64,000 bases of DNA from Nocardioides humilatus (GCF_008373755.1 NZ_VUJV01000001.1:1070881-1134880); one strand, 5' to 3'; positions 8,735 to 17,219 are shown, counted from the stretch's first letter. A program made the numbers and translations. Notes: generated by a model not told the origin, from the sequence alone.

Positions 8735-9382
8735 TCACCCGCGGGAGCCCGGGGTGCGCTGGGATGGTCCGGCCGCGTTGCCCGGTCCGTTGTAGGCACC
8801 CGAGGCGACATAGGCGGACAGACTCGACACGACGAAGTTGTGCGCACCGTTCGGCCCGCTCGCGACCTCGGTGTAGAGCTCCAAGCAGTACTTCGTCCCC
8901 GGCGTCGGCCTGACGAGGATCGGCGAGGAGAAGTCCGCCTCGACGTCACCCACGCCGCCGACCACCCAGGCGCGCAGCTGGGTATAGGCCGTGGTGTTGG
9001 ACGTCGTGCACGTCGTCTCCGCGACGGGGACCGTCGCACGGTAGAGATAGACGCGGTACGACGTGCTGTCACCAGCGAAGCCCGCGATCATCCCGTGGGT
9101 GATCGAAACGCTCGTCACCGCGAGCTGGGCATTCGTCGCACCCGTCAGGAAGTCCGCCGTGTTGCTCGGTTGCGAGTGGCTGATGCTGTAGTTCAGCTTG
9201 CTGGTCGCGTTGGCGGTGTTCAGTCGGCCGTCCCGGTCGACGTGCGCATACTGGCCGGCGACGTCCGGGTCCTCGATGCTGGTCGAGCTCGTGACCGCGA
9301 CCGCCGTACCTCCGGCCGCGAGCACCACGGCCAGTGCGCTGAGAGCAAGGGCAAGCTTGCCGCTGATTCCCTGATCCTTCAT
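8735..9382 (-). CDS. Secreted or membrane-anchored protein of unknown function
   Basis: 215 residues from ATG 9382 (MKDQGISGKLALAL), which starts directly at a typical export signal; the frame continues 19 codons upstream to 9439 without a better start. After the hydrophobic segment comes an Ala/Gly/Thr-rich, Asn/Ser-rich extracellular domain with two to three cysteines (ETTCTTSNT, TKYCLELY). No family motif recognised. It lies 22 nt upstream of the isomerase-like gene on the same strand, but co-transcription is only a possibility. Confidence 0.65.
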   Translation of the reverse strand: MKDQGISGKLALALSALAVVLAAGGTAVAVTSSTSIEDPDVAGQYAHVDRDGRLNTANATSKLNYSISHSQPSNTADFLTGATNAQLAVTSVSITHGMIAGFAGDSTSYRVYLYRATVPVAETTCTTSNTTAYTQLRAWVVGGVGDVEADFSSPILVRPTPGTKYCLELYTEVASGPNGAHNFVVSSLSAYVASGAYNGPGNAAGPSQRTPGSRG

Positions 9383-9487
9383 CGCTGCACTCCGATTCCG
9401 GGCCAGGCGGGGCGTCCGGCCCTTCTCGCACTGTGACAAGGCCCGAACCCGAGCGCAACCGCCAGCCGGATGAGTTCCGGCAGCGCC

Positions 9488-10534
9488 TCAACGGGCCAGG
9501 TAGCCCACGATGCTCGGGACGTCGTCGACGAAGCGCAGCCGCGCGCCGTAGAGCACCCGGTGTGCCCGTCGACCCGGCGGACCGGCGACGAAGGGCGGGT
9601 CGGGCGGGGTCAGGTTGCGATCGAGGACCCAGCCGTGGAAGTAGAGCAGCGGCCGGTCCGGTGCGTCGCGGGCGACCAGCACGTCCGCACCACCCGGGCC
9701 GCACAGTCCGCCGGTCGTCGACCGGGACAACAGGACGCGGCGCGGCCGCAGCGGCCAGACCGTCAGGTCGGTCGAACGGCGCCAGACTGTGCGATAGCTG
9801 CACTTCGACCAGAGGTCCTCGGCCGTGAACAGGTGGTAGTAGTCGCCCCGGCGCAGCACGACCGGGTTCTCCATCACCCAGTCCGCGCGCACGAGCTCGG
9901 TGCTGACCGCGCCCTCCGCCGGACCGAGCCCACGCGGCGCCAGTGGCAGGAGCCGGATCGAGGAGGGCCGACCGTCGGTCTTGTAGAGGAGGTACGGCGC
10001 CTCGTCGTCGTCGACGAACACCGACGGGTCGAGCAGCCCGCGCCGCGGCAGCCCACCCTTGGCGGGCACCTGGTCGTAGGCCGGCGGCGTGTCCGCACGC
10101 GGGAAGCAGACCAGCGGGCGGGCATCGATCGGCCGGAACGTGTCGTACGCCGTCGGAGCGGTCGCCATGCCGATGCACCGCCCGGTCGGTCCGAGTCCGC
10201 GGACCGGAGCCGAGTAGTAGAGCACCCACTGGTCGCCGAACCGCGCGAGATCGGGCGCCCAGACGTCGCCGCGCGGAGCGGCCCACCTCGGTAGCCGCGC
10301 CAGCGCCGGGTCGATCCATCGCCAGCCCTCGCCCGGGTCCCACCGGGCCCGACGCACGAGCGGGCCGGTCGCCACCATCACGCGGCCGTTGAGCGTCTCG
10401 ACCACGCTCGGGTCACCGGTCCGGTCGCTGGTCAGGATCGGCTCGGGATAGGTGGGCGCAGCAGCGACGGCCGGGACGGTCACCGTGGCCGCGAGCAGGG
10501 CAGCCCCGACGAGGAGGCGGAAGCGGCGCGGCAC
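9488..10534 (-). CDS. Secreted glycoside hydrolase, GH43-like five-bladed propeller
   Basis: 348 residues with a signal peptide (MPRRFRLLVGAALLAATVTV, then AVAAAP). The three acidic positions expected of clan GH-F enzymes are visible: DPSVV near residue 42 (general base), LLDPSVFVDDDEAPYLLY in the middle (pKa modulator) and VMENPVVLRRGDYYHLF (proton donor Glu). GDVWAPDLARFGDQWVLYYSA is the usual blade-1/2 segment. Family members act on arabinan, xylan or related furanosides/pyranosides; the exact glycan cannot be called. The low-cysteine extracellular domain ends normally. Confidence 0.82.
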   Translation of the reverse strand: MPRRFRLLVGAALLAATVTVPAVAAAPTYPEPILTSDRTGDPSVVETLNGRVMVATGPLVRRARWDPGEGWRWIDPALARLPRWAAPRGDVWAPDLARFGDQWVLYYSAPVRGLGPTGRCIGMATAPTAYDTFRPIDARPLVCFPRADTPPAYDQVPAKGGLPRRGLLDPSVFVDDDEAPYLLYKTDGRPSSIRLLPLAPRGLGPAEGAVSTELVRADWVMENPVVLRRGDYYHLFTAEDLWSKCSYRTVWRRSTDLTVWPLRPRRVLLSRSTTGGLCGPGGADVLVARDAPDRPLLYFHGWVLDRNLTPPDPPFVAGPPGRRAHRVLYGARLRFVDDVPSIVGYLAR

Positions 10535-10549
10535 GCCGCGGACTCTAGA

Positions 10550-11152
10550 TCAGGAGAGGGCGAGCGACAGGGCGATCGCCAACATGGTGAGGCCGATGAG
10601 GACGTCGAGCACCTGCCAGGCCCGCGCGGTCGACAGCAGGCGCTGGCCGAAGCCGGCGCCGTAGCCGAGGCCGGTGAACCACAGGATGCTCGCCGCTGCG
10701 GCACCCGCGGCGAACCACCAACGACCAGAGTCGCCGTGCTGGTTGGCGATCGACCCGACGAGCAGCACGGTGTCGAGGTAGACGTGCGGGTTGAGGTAGG
10801 TGAGCGCGAGAGCGCGCCCGACGGCCGTCCGCCGCGAGCCGACCCCGGCTCGGGCAGCCTCCAGCGTCTCGGGCTTGCGAGCGCGGTGGAGCGAGAGGAC
10901 GCCGTACGTCGCGAGGAAGGCGACGCCCAGCCACCGCACCACGTCGAGCACCCACCCCGCGTGCTCGACGATCGCGCCGATGCCGCTGACGCCCGCAAGG
11001 ATGAGTACGGCGTCGGAGACTGCGCAGACGAGGACCACCGGTCCGACGTACTGCCGGGCCAGGCCTTGGCGCAGCACGAACGCGTTCTGCGCGCCGATCG
11101 CGACGATCAGCGACAGACCCGTGAGCAGGCCGGCGCCGGCAGCGGTGAGCAC
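10550..11152 (-). CDS. LysE/ArgO family amino acid exporter
   Basis: 200 residues, about six membrane helices, opening with the family signature LTGLSLIVAIGAQNAFVLRQGL. LysE/ArgO proteins export basic amino acids such as L-lysine and L-arginine. Other conserved parts are LNPHVYLDTVLLVGS and ASILWFTGLGYGAGF. The usual divergent LysG/ArgP regulator is not next to it; the upstream gap contains the R1 palindrome copy 2, so regulation is unclear. Confidence 0.9.
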   Translation of the reverse strand: MLTAAGAGLLTGLSLIVAIGAQNAFVLRQGLARQYVGPVVLVCAVSDAVLILAGVSGIGAIVEHAGWVLDVVRWLGVAFLATYGVLSLHRARKPETLEAARAGVGSRRTAVGRALALTYLNPHVYLDTVLLVGSIANQHGDSGRWWFAAGAAAASILWFTGLGYGAGFGQRLLSTARAWQVLDVLIGLTMLAIALSLALS

Positions 11153-11178
11153 GGGCTGACCTTACGGGCCCAAAAATG

Positions 11179-11240
11179 CGTCGTACCTGACGTACGAGTC
11201 GAAGATTCGGAGAATCCCGACCTGTACGTCAGGTACGACG
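11179..11240. repeat. 62-nt palindromic repeat, family R1 copy 2
   Basis: Perfect 17-nt arms: CGTCGTACCTGACGTAC at 11179-11195 and its reverse complement at 11224-11240. The centre has a further GATTC/GAATC stem. Same length and arms as the copy at 6257-6318. It lies 11 nt past the stop of the acyl-CoA dehydrogenase, so a terminator role is plausible, and upstream of the lysE gene. Confidence 0.88.
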
Positions 11241-11250
11241 GTGGATCAGA

Positions 11251-13122
11251 TCAGAACGCCGACTCGTCGAGGTCCATGACCGACAGGTCGGTCGCCTGGG
11301 CGATCGCGACCTCGGCGGAGATCTTCGGCAGCACCTCGGCGGCGAAGAACTGCGCGGCGACGATCTTGCCCTCGTAGAAGGCCTTGTCGGAGCCAGCGTC
11401 GCCGGCCAGGGCGGTCAGGGCCACCTCGGCACCGCGGAGCAGCAGCCACGAGACGACCACGTCACCGAGCGTCATCAGCAGACGCGAGGTGTTGAGGCCG
11501 ACCTTGTAGATGTTGCGCAGGTCGCCACCGGAGTTGACGTCGGCGCTCATCAGGTCGTTGACCATCTGACCGACGAGGGTGTTGGCGTCCTCGAGGGCCT
11601 TGGCGAGCAGCGCGCGCTCGTTCTTGAGCTGCGGGTTGGCCGACTCGTCCTCGACGAACGACTTGATCTCGCCCGCGATGGTGCCGAGCGCCGCGCCGCC
11701 GTCCTTGACGATCTTGCGGAAGAAGAAGTCCATGCCCTGGATCGCCGTCGTGCCCTCGTAGAGGGTGTCGATCTTGGCGTCACGGACGTACTGCTCGATC
11801 GGGTACTCCTGGAGGAAGCCCGAACCACCGAGGGTCTGCAGCGATTCGGTGCCCAGCAGGGTCCACGAGCGCTCCGAGCCGTAGCCCTTGACGATCGGGA
11901 GCAGCAGGTCGTTGAGCGCCAGCGCGGCCTTGTACTCGTCGCTGCCCTTCTCGGCCACCTGCACGCGGTCCTGGGTGGCCGCGGTGTAGAGGACCAGCGA
12001 GCGCATGCCCTCGGCGTAGGCCTTCTGGGTCATGAGCGAGCGGCGCACGTCAGGGTGGTGCGTGATGGTGACCTTCGGGGCGGTCTTGTCGGCCGCCTGG
12101 GTGAGGTCGGGGCCCTGGACGCGCTCCTTGGCGTACTCCAGCGCGTTGAGGTAACCCGTCGACAGCGTCGAGATGGCCTTGGTGCCGACCATCATGCGGG
12201 CGTTCTCGATGACGTCGAACATCTGGGCGATGCCGTCGTGCACCTCGCCGAGCAGCCAGCCCTGGGCCGGCTCGCCGCCGCCGATCTGCGGGTCGCCGAA
12301 GGTGACCTCACACGTGTTGGACACCTTGATGCCCATCTTGTGCTCGACGTTGGTGACGTAGGCACCGTTGCGCGCACCGGTGAGCTCACCGGTCTCGTGG
12401 TCGAAGTGGTACTTCGGCACGAGGAAGAGCGAGAGGCCCTTGGTGCCGGGGCCACCGACGCCCTCGACGCCACGGGGGCGCGCGAGGACCAGGTGCATGA
12501 TGTTCTCCTGCAGGTCCGACTCAGCGCTGGTGATGAAGCGCTTGACGCCGGCGATGTTCCAGGAGCCGTCCTCGTTGGGGGTGGCGTACGACGTCCCGGC
12601 ACCCACGTCCGAACCCGCGTCGGGCTCGGTGAGCACCATCGTGGCGCCCCACTGACGCTCGACCATGATCTCGGCGATGCGCTTGTCGCGGTCGGTGCCG
12701 TTGTCGTAGACGACCTTGCCGAAGAACGGGCCGGCGCCGTACATCCAGATCGGGGTGTTGGCGCCCAGGATCAGCTCAGCGGTCGCCCACACGAGCGACG
12801 ACGGCGCCTCGGTGCCGCCGATCTCGGCGGGGAGGCCCAGGCTCCAGAAGCCCGACTCCATCCAGGTGTCGTAGCTCTTCTTGAAGGAAGCGGGCACCGG
12901 CGCGGTGTTGGTCTTGGGGTCGAAGACCGGCGGGGTGCGGTCGCCGTCCTCGAACGAAGCGGCGAGGTCCTCGCGGCTGATGCGGTCGACCTCGGCCAGG
13001 ATCTCCTTGGCCGTGTCGACGTCCATCTCCTCGAACTTGCCGGCACCCAGGACCTCCTGGCGCCCGAGCAGCTCGAACAAGTTGAAGTGGATGTCGCGCA
13101 GGTTGCTCTTGTAGTGGCTCAC
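11251..13122 (-). CDS. Acyl-CoA dehydrogenase, large FadE5-like type
   Basis: 623 residues from GTG 13122, preceded by a GGTGGGA ribosome site. Domains in order: N-terminal extension, acyl-CoA dehydrogenase N and middle domains ([19 protein letters not shown], then [10 protein letters not shown]), FAD/substrate C-terminal domain with [26 protein letters not shown] and [16 protein letters not shown], and an extra C-terminal helical domain that raises the size to about 600 residues as in M. tuberculosis FadE5. The Glu of YEGTT is the likely catalytic base. FAD-dependent alpha,beta-dehydrogenation in beta-oxidation, passing electrons to ETF. Upstream gap carries tandem TACT-N4-AGTA-type palindromes shared with other beta-oxidation genes. 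Confidence 0.92.
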   Translation of the reverse strand: MSHYKSNLRDIHFNLFELLGRQEVLGAGKFEEMDVDTAKEILAEVDRISREDLAASFEDGDRTPPVFDPKTNTAPVPASFKKSYDTWMESGFWSLGLPAEIGGTEAPSSLVWATAELILGANTPIWMYGAGPFFGKVVYDNGTDRDKRIAEIMVERQWGATMVLTEPDAGSDVGAGTSYATPNEDGSWNIAGVKRFITSAESDLQENIMHLVLARPRGVEGVGGPGTKGLSLFLVPKYHFDHETGELTGARNGAYVTNVEHKMGIKVSNTCEVTFGDPQIGGGEPAQGWLLGEVHDGIAQMFDVIENARMMVGTKAISTLSTGYLNALEYAKERVQGPDLTQAADKTAPKVTITHHPDVRRSLMTQKAYAEGMRSLVLYTAATQDRVQVAEKGSDEYKAALALNDLLLPIVKGYGSERSWTLLGTESLQTLGGSGFLQEYPIEQYVRDAKIDTLYEGTTAIQGMDFFFRKIVKDGGAALGTIAGEIKSFVEDESANPQLKNERALLAKALEDANTLVGQMVNDLMSADVNSGGDLRNIYKVGLNTSRLLMTLGDVVVSWLLLRGAEVALTALAGDAGSDKAFYEGKIVAAQFFAAEVLPKISAEVAIAQATDLSVMDLDESAF

Positions 13123-13166
13123 AGTCCCACCAATCTTCGCTGATAACAGGGATGGGCTTTCGAACC

Positions 13167-13191
13167 TACTGATCAGTTCTACTCGCCAGTA
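13167..13191. promoter_or_regulatory. Tandem TACT-N4-AGTA-type palindromes upstream of acyl-CoA dehydrogenase
   Basis: TACTGATCAGTT (13167-13178) and TACTCGCCAGTA (13180-13191), spaced 13 bp start to start, lie 45-69 nt before the GTG of the dehydrogenase, where a promoter is expected. The second matches the TACY-N4-RGTA form seen at 5432 and 47885. Fits a TetR-type operator; protein unknown. Confidence 0.55.
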
Positions 13192-13208
13192 ACATAATGA
13201 TACGAGGG

Positions 13209-13229
13209 GTGCTTGCAGCAAGCAAGCAC
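13209..13229. promoter_or_regulatory. Perfect 8-bp inverted repeat before Rrf2 gene
   Basis: GTGCTTGC, 5-nt spacer, GCAAGCAC. It lies 47 nt upstream of the Rrf2 ATG at 13277, which itself is preceded by a -10-like GACACT 7 nt before the start codon. A candidate autoregulatory operator; different in sequence from the dehydrogenase-side palindromes. Confidence 0.5.
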
Positions 13230-13276
13230 GGATCCATGTGAAGTAATCCGACCGAGAAATCTGAGACACTGGTCCT

Positions 13277-13735
13277 ATGCGTGTTTCCGCCAAGTCCGAC
13301 TACGCACTTCGGGCCCTGATCGAGATGGCGGGTCGCGCGGACGGCCGTGCCGTGAGCGCTGAAGAGCTCGGGCGGCTCCAGGAGATCCCCCACGGCTTCT
13401 TGCAGGCGATCCTGGCCGACCTGCGCCGCGCCGGCGTCGTGATGTCGCAGCGGGGTCAGTCAGGCGGGTGGCGCATGGGTCGCCCCGCTGAGGACGTCTC
13501 CGTCGCCGACGTGATCCGGGCCGTCGACGGCCCTCTCGTCTCCGTCTATGGGCTGCGCCCCGAGGCGGTCAGCTACAACGAGTCGGCCGACGTGCTCCAG
13601 CACGTGTGGATCGCCGCCCGGAGCTCCCTGCGCGAGGTGTTCGAAGAGGTCTCGATCCAGATGCTCGCCGACGGCGCGCTCCCCGCGGCTGTGACCAAGC
13701 GCACGGCCGACGAGGACGCCTGGAAGGCGCATTAG
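13277..13735 (+). CDS. Rrf2 family transcriptional regulator without Fe-S cysteines
   Basis: 152 residues. N-terminal winged helix typical of Rrf2 ([19 protein letters not shown], then [19 protein letters not shown] and RGQSGGWRM). The protein has no cysteine at all, so it cannot bind the 2Fe-2S cluster of IscR/NsrR-type members through cysteines and must sense something else or be constitutive. Divergent from the acyl-CoA dehydrogenase and therefore a candidate regulator of it. Start has a -10-like hexamer only 7 nt away, suggesting a leaderless mRNA. Confidence 0.88.
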   Translation: MRVSAKSDYALRALIEMAGRADGRAVSAEELGRLQEIPHGFLQAILADLRRAGVVMSQRGQSGGWRMGRPAEDVSVADVIRAVDGPLVSVYGLRPEAVSYNESADVLQHVWIAARSSLREVFEEVSIQMLADGALPAAVTKRTADEDAWKAH

Positions 13736-13741
13736 GCCCGA

Positions 13742-14422
13742 TCAGGCCGCAGCGTCGACCTTCAGCCGGCGCTTGAGCTTCTTGCGCTTCCGCTCGCTCT
13801 CGTCGCGCCAGCGCTCGAGGCTCTGGTTGCGCCGCGCGAGCCGCTCGATCTCCTGGCGCGCGTCGTCGAGCGAGCCGACGGGACGGACGAACGGTGCCCG
13901 GACGTCGTCGAGACCCAGGGACGCCGTTCCGAATCCGGCGACGGCACCGAAGGCCTTCCACGCCTTCCCGGGGGTGGGTTCCTCGAGGCGGATGACGTGC
14001 AGCCGTTCCGGCTTGCGTACGGCGGCGCTCCACCTCTCGACGAAGTCCGCGATGTCGTCCGTGGGGCCGGCCGTGATCACGACGTGGACCTGGAAGCCGG
14101 CGAGACCGTCGAGCAGCAGGTCGATCTCAGGGCGCCGCGCGGCGGCGAGCAGCGGGAGGCTCAGCGCGACGTCACCCTGACCCTTCCAGGCGCGGCGACA
14201 GAGCGCCGCCCACTGTCCTTCGACCTCCTTGCGGGTGAATCCCCAGGCCTTGTGCTCGCGCAGGAGCTCCAGGGCAGACAGGAAGTTGTCCTCCACCGAC
14301 TTGGCCGGCGCGTCGATCCCGAGCTCGACCAGCGCTTCACGGTGGCGCACCAGCGCCACCTCGATGATGTCCCCGGCGCCGGGGAGCCCGACGTGGAGGT
14401 ACACCTTTCGCTTCTTGGTCAT
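13742..14422 (-). CDS. Sulfotransferase-like protein with degenerate PAPS loop and basic coiled-coil tail
   Basis: 226 residues from ATG 14422 (MTKKRKVYLHVGLPGAGD). The start KVYLHVGLP matches bacterial sulfotransferase-like proteins whose next residues are normally KTGTT, the 5'-phosphosulfate loop; here GAGDI replaces it, so sulfotransfer is doubtful. The middle resembles the family fold (FQVHVVITAGPTDDIADFV, RLHVIRLEEP). The last 40 residues are highly charged and helical (RQEIERLARRNQSLERW, then SERKRKKLKRRLK). Convergent with the Rrf2 gene, 6 nt apart. Role unknown. Confidence 0.65.
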   Translation of the reverse strand: MTKKRKVYLHVGLPGAGDIIEVALVRHREALVELGIDAPAKSVEDNFLSALELLREHKAWGFTRKEVEGQWAALCRRAWKGQGDVALSLPLLAAARRPEIDLLLDGLAGFQVHVVITAGPTDDIADFVERWSAAVRKPERLHVIRLEEPTPGKAWKAFGAVAGFGTASLGLDDVRAPFVRPVGSLDDARQEIERLARRNQSLERWRDESERKRKKLKRRLKVDAAA

Positions 14423-14505
14423 GACAGCAGGGTGAGCGGGCCATCTGACCGGGAGGTGAACAACCGCGGAACCAGGAACGAGCAGCACTTGTAACGGTCG
14501 TCACT

Positions 14506-14519
14506 AGAACATGTTCCAG
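14506..14519. promoter_or_regulatory. KstR-type box TnnAACnnGTTnnA upstream of SnoaL-like gene
   Basis: The sequence CTAGAACATGTTCCAG (14504-14519) contains the palindrome GAACATGTTC and fits the published KstR consensus TnnAACnnGTTnnA (T at 14505). A -10-like TACGAT at 14529-14534 lies 6 nt before the GTG at 14541, so the box would cover the -35 region of a leaderless promoter. A second match is at 57573-57586. KstR is the TetR-type repressor of cholesterol catabolism in actinobacteria; whether the genome encodes one cannot be seen here. Confidence 0.55.
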
Positions 14520-14540
14520 TTTTCGTCGTACGATCGCGCG

Positions 14541-14993
14541 GTGATCACCTCCGACGCCATCAAGTGGAACGCGCCGAACGACCCGCACCCCGCGCGTGCC
14601 GCCTCGCAGCGCTCCTACTCGGCCGTCGCCAAGGGCGACCTCGCCGAGTGGCTCACGGTCTATGCCGAGGACGCGATCCTCGAGGACCCGGTCGGCCCGT
14701 CGATGTTCGACCCCGAGGGCAAGGGCCACCACGGCCACGCCGGCATCTCCGCCTTCTGGGAGCTGGCGATCGCGCCGATCGCGACGTTCGAGTTCGACAT
14801 CTACGACTCGTTCGCCAACCCGGGCAGCAACACCTGCGCCAACATCGGCCGGATCAAGACGTCCTTCGCCGACGGCAGCCACACGACGACCGACCTGATC
14901 ATGGTCTACATCGTCGACGACGAGGGCCGCGTGAAGTCGATGAAGGCGTTCTGGGAGCCCGACCGGACGATGGCCAGCTTCACCAAGGCCTGA
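14541..14993 (+). CDS. SnoaL/NTF2-like (ketosteroid-isomerase-like) protein
   Basis: 150 residues from GTG 14541, chosen because a -10-like hexamer ends 6 nt before it and the upstream ATG at 14511 lies inside the operator palindrome. NTF2-like alpha+beta barrel pattern: RAASQRSYSAVAKGDLAEWLTVYAED, ILEDPVGPSMFDPEGKGHHGHAGISAFW, then VYIVDDEGRVKSMKAFWEPD. Such proteins include steroid Delta5-isomerases, hydratases and many binders; a steroid link is supported here only by the KstR-type box. Single-gene unit. Confidence 0.8.
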   Translation: MITSDAIKWNAPNDPHPARAASQRSYSAVAKGDLAEWLTVYAEDAILEDPVGPSMFDPEGKGHHGHAGISAFWELAIAPIATFEFDIYDSFANPGSNTCANIGRIKTSFADGSHTTTDLIMVYIVDDEGRVKSMKAFWEPDRTMASFTKA

Positions 14994-15045
14994 GTCCGTC
15001 ACCGGTCGCGTGTAACGCTGACCGGGTGATCGGCGAAGAACGGTC

Positions 15046-15645
15046 GTGAACCAGATCAGCGACCACGAGGTCGCGCTCATAGGGAGCGACCCCGACCTCC
15101 TCGAGGTCTTCTACCGACAACACGTCGATGCGGTGAAGTCGTTCTTCGCTCGCCGGGTGGACGACCCCCACAAGGTGGCCGACCTGACGGCCGACACGTT
15201 CCTCGCGGCGATGCGCGCCGCGCCGAGCTTTCGGCCCGAGAAGGGTCGGCCGGGTGCGTGGCTGACGGGCATCGCCCGCAACACGCTCGCCGACGCGGGC
15301 CGGCGCCAGGCGCGACGCCTTCGGGCGGAGAGCAGGATCCAGGGCCGCCGGCTCCTCGACGAGGACGCCACCGCTCGGATCGAGGACCGGATCGCAGCGG
15401 AGCGCTACACACGTAAGTTGTACGCCGCCCTGGACGAGCTGTCAGCTCGCGACCGGGCACTGATGGAGCTGGTGGCGGTCGACGGGATACCCGTCGCTGA
15501 GGCTGCGGAGCAGCTGGGGATGAAGCCGGGGACCGCGCGGGTCCGGCTTCACCGCAGCCGCGCCCGGCTTCAGCAGCACATCGACCCCACCCACACGATC
15601 AACGCGGAGGTCGCGGCTGCGGCGATCCTCCCGCTGGAGGCATGA
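15046..15645 (+). CDS. ECF RNA polymerase sigma factor
   Basis: 199 residues from GTG 15046. Region 2 (FYRQHVDAVKSFFARRV, ADLTADTFLAAM, GAWLTGIARNTLADAGRR) and region 4 (LDELSARDRALMELVAVDG, AAEQLGMKPGTARVRLHRSRARL) are both present, no region 3, so an ECF-type sigma. Directs RNA polymerase to a specific stress or envelope regulon. Stop overlaps the start of the next gene, whose product has a cytoplasmic N-terminus and one membrane helix, the usual sigma/anti-sigma arrangement. Confidence 0.9.
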   Translation: MNQISDHEVALIGSDPDLLEVFYRQHVDAVKSFFARRVDDPHKVADLTADTFLAAMRAAPSFRPEKGRPGAWLTGIARNTLADAGRRQARRLRAESRIQGRRLLDEDATARIEDRIAAERYTRKLYAALDELSARDRALMELVAVDGIPVAEAAEQLGMKPGTARVRLHRSRARLQQHIDPTHTINAEVAAAAILPLEA

Positions 15646-16352
15646 CCATGAACAACGACTTCGACACCTTCGACGGCTTCGATCAGGCACTGCTCACCGA
15701 GCTGCGCCAGGTCGCCGCTGAAAACACGCCGGCCCCGGTGCGTCGTACTCGCCGGCGCTGGGCGCTCTCGGGCGCCGGGCTGGCAGCCGCGGCCGTGACC
15801 GCCTTCGGCGTCACGACCCTCGGCTCGTCCGCCGCCTACGCCGTCGACGAGAACAGCAACGGCGACGTCACCATCACCATCCACGAGCTCTCCGACGCCG
15901 ACGGGCTCGAGAAGGCCTTGGCCGACCACGGCATCGAGGCCGACGTCGACTACCAGGCCGACGGCGGACCCGGCGGACCCGTGATCAGCCAGATCGACCC
16001 TGAAGACCTTCCCCAGGGCATCGAGCCCGGCGACTCCGGCGTGGTCGAGGGCGAGGGCCAGTTCGAGGCACACGCCGAGTCCGGTACGGCGGGCGAACAG
16101 CCTGCTGGCGCCGATGTGTGCGGCGGCTTCGAGGACATGCCCTTCACGTCGGACCTGAAGGGCGACGAGTTCGTCATCACGATCCCGAAGGACTCGGTCC
16201 TGCGCGACAGCGACGCCGAGCTGAAGATCACGACGTCCGGCGATCTGAAGGACAACGTCGCCGGGCTCCAGGTCGCCTACTCAGTCGGCGACGTCGACTG
16301 CGGCTTCGGCTCGATGACCGCCCGCACGGTCACCCCCGCCAACGAAGGCTGA
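15642..16352 (+). CDS. Single-pass membrane protein, putative anti-sigma partner
   Basis: 236 residues; ATG overlaps the sigma TGA (ATGA). Residues 1-38 are cytoplasmic and charged, residues about 40-66 form one membrane helix (RRRWALSGAGLAAAAVTAFG), and the rest is an acidic Gly/Asp-rich outer domain with two cysteines (DVCGGF and DVDCGF) that could form a disulfide. No zinc-binding ZAS motif (HxxxCxxC) is visible, so the anti-sigma role rests on gene order and topology. An alternative start is the second ATG two codons later. Confidence 0.7.
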   Translation: MTMNNDFDTFDGFDQALLTELRQVAAENTPAPVRRTRRRWALSGAGLAAAAVTAFGVTTLGSSAAYAVDENSNGDVTITIHELSDADGLEKALADHGIEADVDYQADGGPGGPVISQIDPEDLPQGIEPGDSGVVEGEGQFEAHAESGTAGEQPAGADVCGGFEDMPFTSDLKGDEFVITIPKDSVLRDSDAELKITTSGDLKDNVAGLQVAYSVGDVDCGFGSMTARTVTPANEG

Positions 16353-16361
16353 TCCACGGCG

Positions 16362-16407
16362 AACGTCATACGCCTCGCACCTCCCACGGTGCGGGGCGTA
16401 TGACGTT
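16362..16407. terminator. Long hairpin after sigma/anti-sigma operon
   Basis: Arms of 19 nt (16362-16380 starting AACGTCATACGCC, and 16389-16407) pair with a single mismatch around an 8-nt loop. No T-run follows, which is common for actinobacterial terminators. It separates the operon from the TetR gene at 16459. Confidence 0.7.
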
Positions 16408-16458
16408 GCGAGGCCCCGACCTCGGACCGCGGAACGTTCGACGTGCTGGAATAGCGGC

Positions 16459-17088
16459 GTGACCACAGGGCGCACGTATGGCGGCGAGTCAGCCGAGGAC
16501 CGCGCCACGAGGCGCAGGATCCAGCTGCTCAACGCCGGCCTCGAGCTCTTCGGCACCGCGGGCTATCGCCAGGCGACCGTGCGCCAGATCTGTCGCGAGG
16601 CCGGGATCACCGACCGCTACTTCTACGAGCAGTTCGCGAGCACCGAGGACCTCCTTATCGCTGTGTACGACGTCTGCGTGGATCGCCTGGCGCAGGCGGC
16701 CGTCATCGCGGTCGGCGAGAGCGAGGGAGGCGTGGTCCAGATCGCCCGCGCCGGTCTCGACGCGTTGCTCGGCGTCGTCGAGGACGACCCCCGCCTCGCG
16801 CGGGTCGTCTGGTTCGAGGTGCTGGGTGTCAGCGCGCGCGTCGAGCAGCGCTACCTGAGCCAGATGACGACTTTCGGCGAGCTGGTGGTGAGCCTGCTCG
16901 GGGACCGCGAGTCCCTCCGCGAGATCGGCGAGACCGAGCTCCGCATCCTCGCTGATGCCGCCGTCGGGGGCATCAGCCACGCGGTGGTGAGCTGGACGGT
17001 CTCCGACTTCCAGCCCCCTCGGGTCCGCTTGGTCGAGTCGCTGGCCACCTTCCTGGGCGGCGCCGCCTCGGCCTTCCTCCAGGCCTGA
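16459..17088 (+). CDS. TetR family transcriptional regulator
   Basis: 209 residues from GTG 16459. N-terminal TetR helix-turn-helix: RIQLLNAGLELFGTAGYRQATVRQICREAGITDRYFYEQFAS, with the YFYEQF recognition-helix end. The C-terminal ligand domain is helical and Val/Leu-rich, as in regulators that sense hydrophobic molecules. It is followed by the BVMO operon on the same strand; the large palindromes in the 131-nt gap make it the best candidate regulator of that operon (inference). Confidence 0.9.
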   Translation: MTTGRTYGGESAEDRATRRRIQLLNAGLELFGTAGYRQATVRQICREAGITDRYFYEQFASTEDLLIAVYDVCVDRLAQAAVIAVGESEGGVVQIARAGLDALLGVVEDDPRLARVVWFEVLGVSARVEQRYLSQMTTFGELVVSLLGDRESLREIGETELRILADAAVGGISHAVVSWTVSDFQPPRVRLVESLATFLGGAASAFLQA

Positions 17089-17168
17089 GGCGCCCCCGGC
17101 CTCACCGCGACCGCCACGGCGGACCGCAGGCGTGAGCCTGACCACTTTCAATAGGGAATCCGTTGTCC

Positions 17169-17200
17169 TCAGATTAATCTGATGATGCGCATCATCAGAT
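17169..17200. promoter_or_regulatory. Overlapping 14-bp and 24-bp perfect palindromes upstream of BVMO operon
   Basis: TCAGATTAATCTGA occupies 17169-17182. Overlapping it by 6 bp, 17177-17200 is a perfect 24-bp palindrome with half-site ATCTGATGATGC. It ends 19 nt before the BVMO ATG at 17220 and just before its AAGGAG ribosome site. Shape fits operators bound by TetR dimers. Confidence 0.75.
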
Positions 17201-17219
17201 AAGACTTCAAGGAGACACC

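Noticed and set aside
8713-9072. N-terminal extension of the isomerase-like protein
   Set aside because: The extension is Arg/Ser-rich shadow sequence of the gene at 8735-9382; the family start is at ATG 8712.
14504-14519. LexA/SOS box reading of GAACATGTTC
   Set aside because: Actinobacterial LexA sites are TCGAAC-N4-GTTCGA with a 4-nt spacer; here AAC-N2-GTT has a 2-nt spacer, and the gene is not a DNA-repair gene.
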